The translations under genes and the position numbers were made by a program. A stretch of 64,000 nucleotides of DNA, taken from contig NC_087062.1 of assembly GCF_963678635.1 (NCBI RefSeq), positions 48,642,552 to 48,706,551 of the forward strand, in the 5' to 3' direction. The stretch's first letter is position 1. Each line of letters opens with the position of its first letter. Shown piece by piece: positions 1 to 15,800 of this stretch. Origin of the DNA: Symsagittifera roscoffensis (taxonomy: Eukaryota; Xenacoelomorpha; Acoela; Convolutidae). The notes under the pieces were generated by a model, which did no database searches, was not told the DNA's origin, and saw nothing but the letters and a program-made list of their open reading frames with translations.

Positions 1-3000
1 GACAGTATCTTTATTGGCCCAGCAGATGAAAAAGTTTTTGAGGCAATTTTAACATGAACTTCTCTAATAAAACAGGTAAAACAAGAACACAAGTAACATA
101 AGGGTTGCTTTCGCTCGAATAGGGGTAGAGGTGTGGCTCTTTATGTATAAAATGAAATCAAAATAATAACAAAAAAAAGAAACAAAGGACAACGTAGCAC
201 CAAATCCTGTAACAGACGAAAGTCTTAACAAATAGAAAACCCTTTTGACAGTATCTTTATTGGCCCAGCAGATGAAAAAGTTTTTGAGGCAATTTAAACA
301 AAGACTTCTCTAATAAAAAAAGTAAAACAAGAATACAAGTAACACAAGGGTTGCTCTCGCTCGAATAGGGGTAGAGGTTAGGCTCTTTATGTATAAAATG
401 AAATCAAAATAATAACAAAAAAAAGAAACAAAGGACAACGTAGCACCAAATCCTGTAAAATAGGAAAGTCTTAACAAATAGAAAACCATTTTGACAGTAT
501 CTTCATTGGCCCACAGATGAACAAGTGTTTGGAGGCAATTTAAACAAAGACTTCTCTAAAAAAAAAGTAAAACAAGAATACAAGTAACACAAGGGTTGCT
601 CTCGCTCGAATAGGGGTAGAGGTTAGGCTCTTTATGTATAAAATGAAATCAAAATAATAACAAAAAAAAAGAAATAATGGACAACGTAGCACCAAATCCT
701 GTAACAGACGAAAGTCTTAACAAATAGAAAACCATTTTGACAGTATCTTTATTGGCCCAGCAGATGAAAAAGTTTTTGAGGCAATATTAACAAAGACTTC
801 TCTAATGAAACAAAAAAAACATGGATACAAGTAACACAAAGGTTGCTCTCGCTCGAATAGGGGTAGAGGTTAGGCTCTTTATGTATAAAATGAAATCAAA
901 ATTATAACAAAAAAAAGAAACAAAGGACAACGTAGCACCAAATCCTGAAAAAATAGGAAAGTCTTAACAAATAGAAAACCATTTTGACAGTATCTTCATT
1001 GGCCCACAGATGAACAAGTGTTTTCAGGCAATTTAAACAAAGACTTCTCTAATAAAAAAAGTAAAACAAGAATACAAGTAACACAAGGGTTGCTCTCGCT
1101 CGAATAGGGGTAGAGGTTAGGCTCTTTATGTATAAAATGAAATCAAAATAATAACAAAAAAAAAGAAACAAAGGACAACGTAGCACCAAATCCTGTAACA
1201 GACGAAAGTCTTAACAAATAGAAAACCATTTTGACAGTATCTTTATTGGCCCAGCAGATGAAAAAGTTTTTGAGGCAATATTAACAAAGACTTCTCTAAT
1301 GAAACAAAAAAAACATGGATACAAGTAACACAAAGGTTGCTCTCGCTCGAATAGGGGTAGAGGTTAGGCTCTTTATGTATGAAATGAAATCAAAATTATA
1401 ACAAAAAAAAGAAACAAAGGACAACGTAGCACCAAATCCTGAAAAAATAGGAAAGTCTTAACAAATAGAAAACCATTTTGACAGTATCTTCATTGGCCCA
1501 CAGATGAACAAGTGTTTGGAGGCAATTTGAACAAGACTTCTCTACTTAAAAAAACAAAACAAGAATACAAGTAACACAAGGGTTGCTCTCGCTCGAATAG
1601 GGGTAGAGGTTAGGCTCTTTATGTATAAAATGAAATCAAAATAATAACAAAAAAAAGAAACAAAGGACAACGTAGCACCAAATCCTGTAACAGACGAAAG
1701 TCTTAACAAATAGAAAACCATTTTGACAGTATCTTTATTGGCCCAGCAGATGAAAAAGTTTTTGAGGCAATATTAACATAAACTTCTCTAATAAAACAGG
1801 TAAAAAAAGAACACAAGTAACATAAGGGTTGCTTTCGCTCGAATAGGGGTAGAGGTGTGGCTCTTTATGTATAAAATGAAATCAAAATAATAACAAAAAA
1901 AAGAAACAAAGGACAACGTAGCACCAAATCCTGTAACAGACGAAAGTCTTAACAAATAGAAAACCATTTTGACAGTATCTTTATTGGCCCAGCAGATGAA
2001 AAAGTTTTTGAGGCAATATTAACATAAACTTCTCTAATAAAACAGGTAAAAAAAGAACACAAGTAACATAAGGGTTGCTTTCGCTCGAATAGGGGTAGAG
2101 GTGTGGCTCTTTATGTATAAAATGAAATCAAAATAATAACGAAAAAAAAAGAAACAAAGGACAACGTAGCACCAAATCCTGTAACAGACGAAAGTCTTAA
2201 CAAATAGAAAACCATTTTGACAGTATCTTTATTGGCCCAGCAGATGAAAAAGTTTTTGAGGCAATTTAAACAAAGACTTCTCTAATAAAAAAAGTAAAAC
2301 AAGAATACAAGTAACACAAGGGTTGCTCTCGCTCGAATAGGGGTAGAGGTTAGGCTCTTTATGTATAAAATGAAATCAAAATAATAACAAAAAAAAAGAA
2401 ACAAAGGACAACGTAGCACCAAATCCTGTAAAATAGGAAAGTCTTAACAAATAGAAAACCATTTTGACAGTATCTTCATTGGCCCACAGATGAACAAGTG
2501 TTTGGAGGCAATTTAAACAAAGACTTCTCTAATAAAAAAAAGTAAAACAAGAATACAAGTAACACAAGGGTTGCTCTCGCTCGAATAGGGGTAGAGGCGT
2601 GGCTCTTTATGTATAAAATGAAATCAAAATAATAACAAAAAAAAAAGAAACAAAGGACAACGTAGCACCAAATCCTGTAACAGACGAAAGTCTTAACAAA
2701 TAGAAAACCATTTTGACAGTATCTTTATTGGCCCAGCAGATGAAAAAGTTTTTGAGGCAATTTAAACAAAGACTTCTCTAATAAAAAAAGTAAAACAAGA
2801 ATACAAGTAACACAAGGGTTGCTCTCGCTCGAATAGGGGTAGAGGTTAGGCTCTTTATGTATAAAATGAAATCAAAATAATAACAGAAAAAAGAAACAAA
2901 GGACAACGTAGCACCAAAACCTGTAAAATAGGAAAGTCTTAACAAATAGAAAACCATTTTGACAGTATCTTCATTGGCCCACAGATGAACAAGTGTTTGG

Positions 3001-4380
3001 AGGCAATTTAAACAAAGACTTCTCTAATTAAAAAAGTAAAACAAGAATACAAGTAACACAAGGGTTGCTCTCGCTCGAATAGGGGTAGAGGTGAGGCTCT
3101 TTATGTATAAAATGAAATCAAAATAATAACAAAAAAAAGAAACAAAGGACAACGTAGCACCAAATCCTGTAAAATAGGAAAGTCTTAACAAATAGAAAAC
3201 CATTTTGACAGTATCTTCATTGGCCCACAGATGAACAAGTGTTTGGAGGCAATTTAAACAAAGACTTCTCTAATTAAAAAAGTAAAACAAGAATACAAGT
3301 AACACAAGGGTTGCTCTCGCTCGAATATGGGTAGAGGTTAGGCTCTTTATGTATAAAATGAAATCAAAATAATAACAAAAAAAAAGAAACAAAGGACAAC
3401 GTAGCACCAAATCCTGTAACAGACGAAAGTCTTAACAAATAGAAAACCATTTTGACAGTATCTTTATTGGCCCAGCAGATGAAAAAGTTTTTGAGGCAAT
3501 ATTAACAAAGACTTCTCTAATGAAACAAAAAAAAAACATGGATACAAGTAACACAAAGGTTGCTCTCGCTCGAATAAGGGTAAGGGTGTGTCTCTTTATT
3601 AATAAAATGGACCAAAATAAAACAAAATAAGAAACAAAGGATTACGTAGCACCAAATTCTGTAACAGACGAAAGTCTGAACAAAAAGAAAACCATCTTGA
3701 GAGTATTTTTATTGGCCCAGCAGATGAAAAAGTTTTTGAGGCAATTTAAACAAAGACTTCTCTAATTAAAAAAGTAAAACAAGGATACAAGTAACACAAG
3801 GGTTGCTCTCGCTCGAATAGGGGTAGAGGTTAGGCTCTTTATGTATAAAATGAAATCAAAATAATGACAAAAAAAAAGAAACAAAGGACAACGTAGCACC
3901 AAATCCTGTAAAATAGGAAAGTCTTAACAAATAGAAAACCATTTTGACAGTATCTTCATTGGCCCACAGATGAACAAGTGTTTGGAGCCAATTTAAACAA
4001 AGACTTCTCTAATAAAAAAAGTAAAACAAGAATACAAGTAACACAAGGGTTGCTCTCGCTCGAATAGGGGTAGAGGTTCGGCTCTTTATGTATAAAATGA
4101 AATCAAAATAATAACAAAAAAAAGAAACAAAGGACAACGTAGCACCAAATCCTGTAACAGACGAAAGTCTTAACAAATAGAAAACCATTTTGATAGTATC
4201 TTTATTGGCCCAGCAGATGAAAAAAATTTTGAGGCAATATTAACAAAGACTTCTCTAATGAAACAAAAAAAACATGGATACAAGTGACACAAAGGTTGCT
4301 CTCGCTCGGATAATGGTAGAGTTGTGTCTCTTTATTAATAAAATGGACCAAAATAAAAACAAAATAAGAAACAAAGGATT

Positions 4381-7300
4381 ACGTAGCACCAAATTCTGTA
4401 ACAGACGAAAGTCTGAACACATAGAAAACCATCTTGAGAGTATTTTTATTGAACCAGCAGATGAACAAGTTTTTGAAGCAAAATTTACAAAGAATTCTCT
4501 AGAAAAACAAGTAAAACAAGGATACAAGTAACACAAGGGTTGCTCTCGCTCGAATAGGTGTAGAGGTGTGGCTCTTTATGTATAAAATGGAATCAAAATA
4601 ATACCAAAAAAGAAACAAAGGATTACGTAGCACCAAATTTTGTAACAGAAGAAAGTCTTAACAAATAGAAAACCATTTTGACAGTATCTTTTTTGGCCCA
4701 GCAGATGAACAAGTTTTTTGAGGCAATATTAACAAAAACTTCTGTAATAAAACAGGTAAAACAAGAATACAAGTAACAAAAGGGTTGCTCTCGCTCGATT
4801 AATGTTAGAGGTGTGGCTCATTATGTATAAAATGGAATCAAAATAGTAACAAAAAAACAAAGGATTAAGTAGCACCAAATTCTGTAACAGACGAAAGTCT
4901 TAACAAACAGAAAACCAATTTGACAGTATCTTTATTAGCCCAGCAGATGAACAAGTTTTTGGATGCAATATTAACAAAAACTTCACAAATAAAAAAAGTA
5001 AAACAAGGGTTGCTCTCGCTCGAATAAGGGGAGAGGTGTGGCTCTTTATGTACAAAATGGAATCAAATTAAAAACAATAAAAAAGAAACAAAGGATTACG
5101 TAGCACCAAATCCTGTAACAGACGAAAGTCTTAACAAATAGAAAACAACTTTGACAGTATCTTTATTGGCCCAGCAGATGAACAAGTTTTTGGAGGCAAC
5201 ATTAACAAAACTTCTCTGATAAAACAGGTAAAACAAGAATACAAGTAACACAAGTGTTGCTCTCGCACGAATAGGGGTAGAGGTGTGGCTCTTTATGTAT
5301 AAAATGGAATCAAAATAATTACAAAAAAAAGAAACAAAGGATTACGTAGCACCAAATCCTGTAACAGACGAAAGTCTTAACAAATAGGAAACCATTTTGA
5401 CAGTATCTTTATTGGCCCAACAGATGAATAAGTTTTTGGAGGCAATATTAACAAAGACTTCTCTAATGAAAAAAGTGAAACGAGGCTACAAGTAACACAA
5501 GGGTTGCGCTCGCGCAAAAAACGGTAGAGATATGGCTCTTTATGTATAAAATGAAATCAAAATGAAAACAAAAAAGAAACAAAGGATAACGTAGCACCAA
5601 ACTCTGTAACAGACAAAAATCTTAACAAATAGAAAACCATCTTGACAAAATTTTTATTGGTCTAGCAGATGAACAAGTTTTTTGAGGTATTATTAACAAA
5701 AATTTCGCTAATAATACAAGTGAAACAAGGCTACAAGTAACAAAAGGGTTGCGCTCGAGCAAAAAACGGTAGAGATGTGGCTCTTTATGTATAAAATGGA
5801 ATCAAATTGGAAACAAAAAAAAAGAAACAAAGGATTACGTAGCACCAAACTCTGTAACAGACGAAAGTCTTAACAAATAGAAAACCATCTTGACAGTTTT
5901 TTTTATTGGCCGAGCAGATGAACAAACTTTTTGAGGCAATATTAACAAAAACTTCTCTAATAATACAAGTGAAACAAAGCTACACGTAACACAAGGGTTG
6001 CGCTCGCTCGAAAAGGGGTAGAAATGTGGCTTTTTTATGTATAAAATGGAATCAAAATGAAAACAAAAAAAGAAACAAAGGATTACGTAGCACCAAACTC
6101 TATAACAGACGAAAATCTTAACAAATGGAAATCCATCTTGACATCATCTTTATTGGCCTAGCAGATGAACAAATTTTTTGAGGTAATATTAACAAATACT
6201 TCTCTAATAATACGGGTAAAACAAGGATACAAGTAACACAAGGGTTGCGCTCGCTCAAAAAACGGTAGAGATGTGGCTCTTTATGTATAAAATGGAATCA
6301 AATTGAAAACAAAAAAAAAAGAAACAAAGGTTTACGTAGCACCAAACTCTGTAACAGACGAAAGTCTTAACAAATAGAAAACCATCTTGACAGTTTTTTT
6401 ATTGGCCGAGCAGATGAACAAACTTTTTGAGGCAATATTAACAAAAACTTCTCTAATAGTACAAGTGAAACAAGGCTACAAGTAACACAAGGGTTGCGCT
6501 CGCTCAAAAAAGGGTAGAAATGTGGCTTTTTTATATATAAAATGGAATGAAAATGAAAACAAAAATAAGAAACAAAGGATTACGTAGCACCAAACTCTAT
6601 AACAGACGAAAATCTTAACAAATGGAAATCCATCTTGACATCATCTTTATTGGCCTAGCAGATGAACAAATTTTTTGAGGTAATATTAACAAATACTTCT
6701 CTAATAATACGGGTAAAACAAGGATACAAGTAACAAAAGGGTTGCGCTCGAGCAAAAAACGGTAGAGATGTGGCTCTTTATGTATAAAATGGAATCAAAT
6801 TGGAAACAAAAAAAAAGAAACAAAGGATTACGTAGCACCAAACTCTGTAACAGACGAAAGTCTTAACAAATAGAAAACCATCTTGACAGTTTTTTTTATT
6901 GGCCGAGCAGATGAACAAACTTTTTGAGGCAATATTAACAAAAACTTCTCTAATAATACAAGTGAAACAAAGCTACACGTAACACAAGGGTTGCGCTCGC
7001 TCGAAAAGGGGTAGAAATGTGGCTTTTTTATGTATAAAATGGAATCAAAATGAAAACAAAAAAAGAAACAAAGGATTACGTAGCACCAAACTCTATAACA
7101 GACGAAAATCTTAACAAATGGAAATCCATCTTGACATCATCTTTATTGGCCTAGCAGATGAACAAATTTTTTGAGGTAATATTAACAAATACTTCTCTAA
7201 TAATACGGGTAAAACAAGGATACAAGTAACACAAGGGTTGCGCTCGCTCAAAAAACGGTAGAGATGTGGCTCTTTATGTATAAAATGGAATCAAATTGAA

Positions 7301-8620
7301 AACAAAAAAAAAAGAAACAAAGGTTTACGTAGCACCAAACTCTGTAACAGACGAAAGTCTTAACAAATAGAAAACCATCTTGACAGTTTTTTTATTGGCC
7401 GAGCAGATGAACAAACTTTTTGAGGCAATATTAACAAAAACTTCTCTAATAGTACAAGTGAAACAAGGCTACAAGTAACACAAGGGTTGCGCTCGCTCAA
7501 AAAAGGGTAGAAATGTGGCTTTTTTATATATAAAATGGAATGAAAATGAAAACAAAAATAAGAAACAAAGGATTACGTAGCACCAAATTCTGTAACAGAC
7601 GAAAGTCTGAACACATAGAAAACCATCTTGAGAGTATTTTTATTGAACCAGCAGATGAACAAGTTTTTGAAGCAAAATTTACAAAGTCTTCTCTAGAAAA
7701 ACAAGTAAAACAAGGATACAAGTAACACAAGGGTTGCTCTCGCTCGAATAGGTGTAGAGGTGTGGCTCTTTATGTATAAAATGGAATCAAAATAATACCA
7801 AAAAAGAAACAAAGGATTACGTAGCACCAAATTTTGTAACAGAAGAAAGTCTTAACAAATAGAAAACCATTTTGACAGTATCTTTTTTGGCCCAGCAGAT
7901 GAACAAGTTTTTTGAGGCAATATTAACAAAAACTTCTGTAATAAAACAGGTAAAACAAGAATACAAGTAACAAAAGGGTTGCTCTCGCTCGATTAATGTT
8001 AGAGGTGTGGCTCATTATGTATAAAATGGAATCAAAATAGTAACAAAAAAACAAAGGATTAAGTAGCACCAAATTCTGTAACAGACGAAAGTCTTAACAA
8101 ATAGAAAACCATTTTGACAGTATCTTTATTAGCCCAGCAGATGAACAAGTTTTTGGATGCAATATTAACAAAGACTTCACTAATAAAAAAAGTAAAACAA
8201 GGGTTGCTCTCGCTCGAATAAGGGGAGAGGTGTGGCTCTTTATGTACAAAATGGAATCAAATTAAAAACAATAAAAAAGAACCAAAGGATTACGTAGCAC
8301 CAAATCCTGTAACAGACGAAAGTCTTAACAAATAGAAAACCACTTTGACAGTATCTTTAATGGCCCAGCAGATGAACAAGTTTTTGGAGGCAACATTAAC
8401 AAAAACTTCTCTGATAAAACAGGTAAAACAAGAATACAAGTAACACAAGTGTTGCTCTCGCACGAATAGGGGTAGAGGTGTGGCTCTTTATGTATAAAAT
8501 GGAATCAAAATAATAACAAAAAAAAAAGAAACAAAGGATTACGTAGCACCAAATCCTGTAACAGACGAAAGTCTTAACAAATAGGAAACCATTTTGACAG
8601 TATCTTTATTGGCCCAACAG
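4381..8620. repeat. 13-monomer offset duplication inside the satellite
   Basis: The block 4381-5425 reappears nearly unchanged at 7575-8620, an offset of 3194 bp or 13 monomers. Both carry the rare variants GTCTGAACACATAGAAAACC and TTGAACCAGCAGATGAACAA and a monomer shortened in its A-rich tail. Between them, 5746-6585 is repeated at 6739-7578 (offset 993 bp, 4 monomers), marked by the variant GCGCTCGAGCAAAAAACGG. A further two-monomer repeat (offset about 474 bp) covers roughly 8630-9580. Confidence 0.85.
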
Positions 8621-11600
8621 ATGAACAAGTTTTTGGATGCAATATTAACAAAAACTTCACAAATAAAAAAAGTAAAACAAGGGTTGCTCTCGCTCGAATA
8701 AGGGGAGAGGTGTGGCTCTTTATGTACAAAATGGAATCAAATTAAAAACAATAAAAAAGAAACAAAGGATTACGTAGCACCAAATCCTGTAACAGACGAA
8801 AGTCTTAACAAATAGAAAACCACTTTGACAGTATCTTTATTGGCCCAGCAGATGAACAAGTTTTTGGAGGCAACATTAACAAAACTTCTCTGATAAAACA
8901 GGTAAAACAAGAATACAAGTAACACAAGTGTTGCTCTCGCACGAATAGGGGTAGAGGTGTGGCTCTTTATGTATAAAATGGAATCAAAATAGTTACAAAA
9001 AAACGAAGGATTAAGTAGCACCAAATTCTGTAACAGACGAAAGTCTTAACAAACAGAAAACCAATTTGACAGTAACTTTATTAGCCCAGCAGATGAACAA
9101 GTTTTTGGATGCAATATTAACAAAAACTTCACAAATAAAAAAAGTAAAACAAGGGTTGCTCTCGCTCGAATAAGGGGAGAGGTGTGGCTCTTTATGTACA
9201 AAATGGAATCAAATTAAAAACAATAAAAAAGAAACAAAGGATTACGTAGCACCAAATCCTGTAACAGACGAAAGTCTTAACAAATAGAAAACCACTTTGA
9301 CAGTATCTTTATTGGCCCAGCAGATGAACAAGTTTTTGGAGGCAACATTAACAAAACTTCTCTGATAAAACAGGTAAAACAAGAATACAAGTAACACAAG
9401 TGTTGCTCTCGCACGAATAGGGGTAGAGGTGTGGCTCTTTATGTATAAAATGGAACCAAAATAATTACAAAAAAAAAGAAACAAAGGATTACGTAGCACC
9501 AAATCCTGTAACAGACGAAAGTCTTAACAAATAGGAAACCATTTTGACAGTATCTTTATTGGCCCAACAGATGAACAAGTTTTTGGAGGCAATATTAACA
9601 AAGACTTCTCTAATGAAAAAAGTGAAACGAGGCTACAAGTAACACAAGGGTTGCGCTCGCTCGAAAAGGGGTAGAGATATGGCTCTTTATGTATAAAATG
9701 AAATCAAAATGAAAACATTTAAGAAACAAAGGATTACGTAGCACCAAACTCTGTAACAGACAAAAATCTTAACAAATAGAAAACCATCTCGACAAAATTT
9801 TTATTGGTCTAGCAGATGAACAAGTTTTTTGAGGTATTATTAACAAAGATTTCGCTAATAATATAAGTGAAACAAGGCTACAAGTAACACAAGGGTTGCG
9901 CTCGCTCAAAAAACGGTAGAGATGTGGCTCTTTATGTATAAAATGGAATCAAATTGAAAACAAAAAAAAAGAAACAAAGGATTACGTAGCACCAAACTCT
10001 GTAACAGACGAAAGTCTTAACAAATAGAAAACCATCTTGACAGTTTTTTTATTGGCCGAGCAGATGAACAAACTTTTTGAGGCAATATTAACAAAAACTT
10101 CTCTAATAATACAAGTGAAACAAGGCTACAAGTAACACAAGGGTTGCGCTCGCTCGAAAAGGGGTAGAAATGTGGCTTTTTTATGTATAAAAAATGGAAT
10201 CAAAATGAAAACAAAAAAAGAAACAAAGGATTACGTAGCACCAAACTCTATAACAGACGAAAATCTTAACAAATGGAAATCCATCTTGACATCATCTTTA
10301 TTGGCCTAGCAGATGAACAAGTTTTTTGAGGTAATATTAACAAATACTTCTCTAATAATACAGGTAAAACAAGGATACAAGTAACACAATGGTTGCGCTC
10401 GCTCGAATAGGGGTAAATGTGTCGCTCTTTATGTATAAAATGGAATCAAAATATTAGCAAAAAAATTCAAAGGACTACGTTGCCCCAAATTCTGTAACAG
10501 GCAAAACTGTTAACAAAAAGGAAATTACCTTGACAGTATCTTTAATGGCCCAGCAGATGGACAAGTTTTAAGAGGCAATTTAAACAAAGAGTTCTCCAAT
10601 AATACAAGTGAGACAAGGATACAAGTAACACAAGGGTTACGCCCGCTGGAATAGAGGAAGAGGTTTTTTATGCAAAATGGAATCAAAATTATAACAAAAA
10701 AAGAAACAAAGGAATACTTAGCACCAAATTCTGTAACAGACGAAAATCCTAACAAATGGAAATCCATCTTGACATCATCTTTATTGGCCTAGCAGATGAA
10801 CAAGTTTTTTGAGGTAATATTAACAAATACTTCTCTTATAATACAGGTAAAACAAGGATACAAGTAACACAATGGTTGCGCTCGCTCGAATAGGGGTAAA
10901 TATGTCGCTCTTTATGTATAAAATGGAATCAAAATATTAGCAAAAAAATTCAAAGGACTACGTTGCCCCAAATTCTGTAACAGACAAAACTCTTAACAAA
11001 AAGGATATTACCTTGACAGTATCTTTAATGGCCCAGCAGATGAACAAGTTTTTAAGGTAATATTAACAAAGTTTTCGCTAATATTACAAGTGAAACAAGG
11101 CTACAAGTAACACAAGGGTTGCGCTCGCTCGAAAAGGGGTAGAGATGTGGCTCTTTATGTATAAAATGGAATCAAAATGAAAACAAAAAAAAAGAAACAA
11201 AGGATTACGTAGCACCAAACTCTGTAACAAACGAAAGTCTTAAGAAATAGAAAACCATCTTGACAGTATTTTTATTGGCCTAGCAGATGAACAAGTTTTT
11301 TGAGGTAATATTAACAAAGACTTCTCTAATAAAACAAGTAAAACAAGGATACAAGTAACACAAGGGTTGCGCTCGCTCGAAAAGAGGTAGAGGTGTGGCT
11401 CTTTATGTATAAAATGCAATCAAAATATTAACAAAGGAAGAAACAAAGGACTACATAGCCCCAAACTATGTAACAGACAAAACTCTTAACAAATAGGAAA
11501 CCATTTTGACAGTATCTTTATTGACCTAGCAGATGAAAAAGTTTTTTGAGGCGAAATTAACAAAGACTTCTCTAATAATACAAGTGAAACAAGGATAAAA

Positions 11601-12842
11601 GTAACACAAGGGTTGCGCTCGCTCAAACAAAAAGGGGTAGAGGTGTGGCTCTTTAAGTATAAAATGGAATCAAAATAATAACAAAAAAAGAAACAAAGGA
11701 CTACATAGCCCCAGACTCTGTAAGAGACAAAACTCGTAACAAACAGAAAACTATCTTGACAGTATCTTTATTGGCCTAGCAGAAGAACAAGTTTTTTGAG
11801 GCAATAATAACAAAGACTTCTCTAATAAAACAAGTGAAACAAGGATACAAATAACACAAGAGTTGCACTCGCTCAAAAATGGGTAGAGGTGTGGCTCTTT
11901 ATGTATAAAATGGAATCAAAATAATAACAAAAAAAAGAAACAAAGGACTACATAGCCCCAAACTCTGTAACAGAAAAAAATTCTTAACAAATAGGGAACC
12001 ATTTTGACAGTATTTTTATTGGCCTAGCAGATGAACAAGTTTTTTGAGGTAATATTAACAAAGACTTCTCTAATAATACAAGTGAAACAAGGATACAAGT
12101 AACACAAGGGTGGCTCTCGCTCAAATAGGGGTAGAAGTGTGGCTCTGTATGAATAATATGGAACCAAAATATTAGCAGAAAAAAATCAAACGACTACGTA
12201 GCCCCAAATTCTGTAACAGACAAAACGCTTAACAAATAGGAAACCATCTTGACAGTATCTTTATTGGCCCAGCAGATGAACAAGTTTTTGAGGCAAAATT
12301 AACAAAGACTTCTCTAATAATACAAGTGGAACAAGGATACAAGTAACACAAGGGTGGCTCTCGCTCAAATAGGGGTAGAAGTGTGGCTCTGTATGAATAA
12401 TATGGAACCAAAATATTAGCAGAAAAAAATCTAACGACTACGTAGCCCCAAATTCTGTAACAGACAAAACGCTTAACAAATAGGAAACCATCTTGACAGT
12501 ATCTTTATTGGCCCAGCAGATGAACAAGTTTTTGAGGCAAAATTAACAAAGACTTCTCTAATAATACATGTGGAACAAGGATACAAGTAACACAAGGGTT
12601 GCGCTCGCTCGAAAATGGGTAGAGGTGTGGCTCTTTATGTATAAAATGGAATCAAAATAATAACAAAAAAAGAAACAAAGGACTACATAGCCCCAAACTC
12701 TGCAACAGAAAAAAATTCTTAACAAATAGGAAACCATTTTGACAGTATTTTTATTGGCCTAGCAGATGAACAAGTTTTTTTGAGGTAATATTAACAAAGA
12801 CTTCTCTAATAATACAAGAGAAACAAGGATACAAGTAACACA

Positions 12843-15800
12843 AGGGTGGCTCTCGCTCAAATAGGGGTAGAAGTGTGGCTCTGTATGAATAATATGGAAT
12901 CAAAATATTAGCAGAAAAAAATCAAACGACTACGTAGCCCCAAATTCTGTAACAGACAAAACGCTTAACAAATAGGAAACCATCTTGACAGTATCTTTGT
13001 TGGCCCGGCAGGGAAAAAACTTTTTTGAGGCAATTTTAACAAAGACTTCTCAAATAATACAAGTGAAACAAGGATAAAAGTAACATTAGGGTTACGCTCG
13101 CTCGAAAAGGGGTAGAGATGTGGCTCTTTATGTATAAAATGGAATCAAAATGAAAACAAAAAAAAGAAACAAAGGATTACGTAGCACCAAACTCTGTAAC
13201 ATACCAAAATCTTAACAAATGGAAATCCATCTTGACAGTATTTTTATTGGCCTGTCAGATGAACAAGTTTTTTGAGGTAATATTAACAAAGACTTCTCTA
13301 ATAATACAAGTGAAACAAGGCTACAAGTAACACAAGGGTTGCGCTTGCTCGAAAAGGGGTAGAGATGTGGCTCTTTATGTATAAAATGGAATCAAAATGA
13401 AAACAAAAAAAAACGAAACAAAGCATTACGTAGCACCAAACTCTGTAACAGACCAAAATCTTAACAAATGGAAAACCATCTTGACAGTATTTTTATTGGC
13501 CTAGCAGATGAACAAGTTTTTTGAGGTAATATTAACAAAGACTTCTCTAATAATACAAGTGAAACAAGGATACAAGTAACACAAGGTTGGCTCTCGCTCA
13601 AATAGGGGTAGAAGTGTGGCTCTGTATGAATAATATGGAATCAAAATATTAGCAGAAAAAAATCAAACGACTACGTAACCCCAAATTCTGTAACAGACAA
13701 AACGCTTAACAAATAGGAATCCATCTTGACAGTATCTTTTTTGGCCCAGCAGATGAACAAGTTTTTGAGGCAAAATTAACAAAGACTTCTCTAATAATAC
13801 AAGTGGAACAAGGATACAAGTAACACAAGGGTTGCGCTCGCTCGAAAATGGGTAGAGGTGTGGCTCTTTATGTATAAACTGGAATCAAAATAATAACAGA
13901 AAAAGAAACAAAGGACTACATAGCCCCAAACTCTGTAACAGAAAAAAATTCTTAACAAATAGGAAACCATTTTGACAGTATTTTTATTGGCCTAGCAGAT
14001 GAACAAGTTTTTTGAGGTAATATTAACAAAGACTTCTCTAATAATACAAGTGAAACAAGGATACAAGTAACACAAGGGTGGCTCTCGCTCAAATAGGGGT
14101 AGAAGTGTGGCTCTGTATGAATAATATGGAATCAAAATATTAGCAGAAAAAAATTAAACGACTACGTAGCCCCAAATTCTGTAACAGACAAAACGCTTAA
14201 CAAATAGGAATCCATCTTGACAGTATCTTTGTTGGCCCGGCAGGAAAAAAACTTTTTCGAGGCAATTTTAACAAAGACTTCTCAAATAATACAAGTGAAA
14301 CAAGGATAAAAGTAACATTAGGGTTACGCTCGCTCGAAAAGGGGTAGAGATGTGGCTCTTTATGTATAAAATGGAATCAAAATGAAAACAAAAAAAAAAG
14401 AAACAAAGGATTACGTAGCACCAAACTCTGTAACATACCAAAATCTTAACAAATGGAAATCCATCTTGACAGTATTTTTATTGGCCTGTCAGATGAACAA
14501 GTTTTTTGAGGTAATATTAACAAAGACTTCTCTAATAATACAAGTGAAACAAGGCTACAAGTAACACAAGGGTTGCGCTCGCTCGAAAAGGGGTAGAGAT
14601 GTGGCTCTTTATGTATAAAATGGAATCAAAATGAAAACAAAAAAAAAGAAACAAAGGATTACGTAGCACCAAACTCTGTAACAGACCAAAATCTTAACAA
14701 ATGGAAATCCATCTTGACAGTATTTTTATTGGCCTGTCAGATGAACAAGTTTTTTGAGGTAATATTAACAACGACTTCTCTAATAATACAAGTGAAACAA
14801 GGCTACAAGTAACACAAGGGTTGCGCTCGCGCGAAAAGGGGTAGAGATGTGGCTCTTTATGTATAAAATGGAATCAAAATATTAGCAAAAAAATTCAAAG
14901 GACTACGTTGCCCCAAATTCTGTAACAGACAAAACTCTTAACAAAAAGGAAATTACCTTGACAGTATCTTTAATGGCCCAGCAGATGGACAAGTTTTAAG
15001 AGGCAATTTTAACAAAGACTTCTCTAATAATACAAGTGAAACAAGGATACAAGTAACACAAGAGTTGCGCTCGCTCGATTAGGGGTAGAGGTGTGGCTCT
15101 TTTTGTATAAAATGGAATCAAAATGAAAACAAAAAAAAGAAACAAAGGATTACGTAGCACCAAACTCTGTAACATACCAAAATCTTAACAAATGGAAATC
15201 CATCTTGACAGTATTTTTATTGGCCTGTCAGATGAACAAGTTTTTTGAGGTAATATTAACAAAGACTTCTCTAATAATACAAGTGAAACAAGGCTACAAG
15301 TAACACAAGGGTGGCTCTCGCTCAAATAGGGGTAGAAGTGTGGCTCTGTATGAATAATATGGAATCAAAATATTAGCAGAAAAAAATCAAACGACTACCT
15401 AGCCCCAAATTCTGTAACAGACAAAACGCTTAACAAATAGGAAACCATCTTGACAGTATCTTTGTTGGCCCGGCAGGGAAAAAACTTTTTTGAGGCAATT
15501 TTAACAAAGACTTCTCAAATAATACAAGTGAAACAAGGATAAAAGTAACATTAGGGTTACGCTCGCTCGAAAAGGGGTAGAGATGTGGCTCTTTATGTAT
15601 AAAATGGAATCAAAATGAAAACAAAAAAAAGAAACAAAGGATTACGTAGCACCAAACTCTGTAACATACCAAAATCTTAACAAATGGAAATCCATCTTGA
15701 CAGTATTTTTATTGGCCTGTCAGATGAACAAGTTTTTTGAGGTAATATTAACAAAGACTTCTCTAATAATACAAGTGAAACAAGGCTACAAGTAACACAA

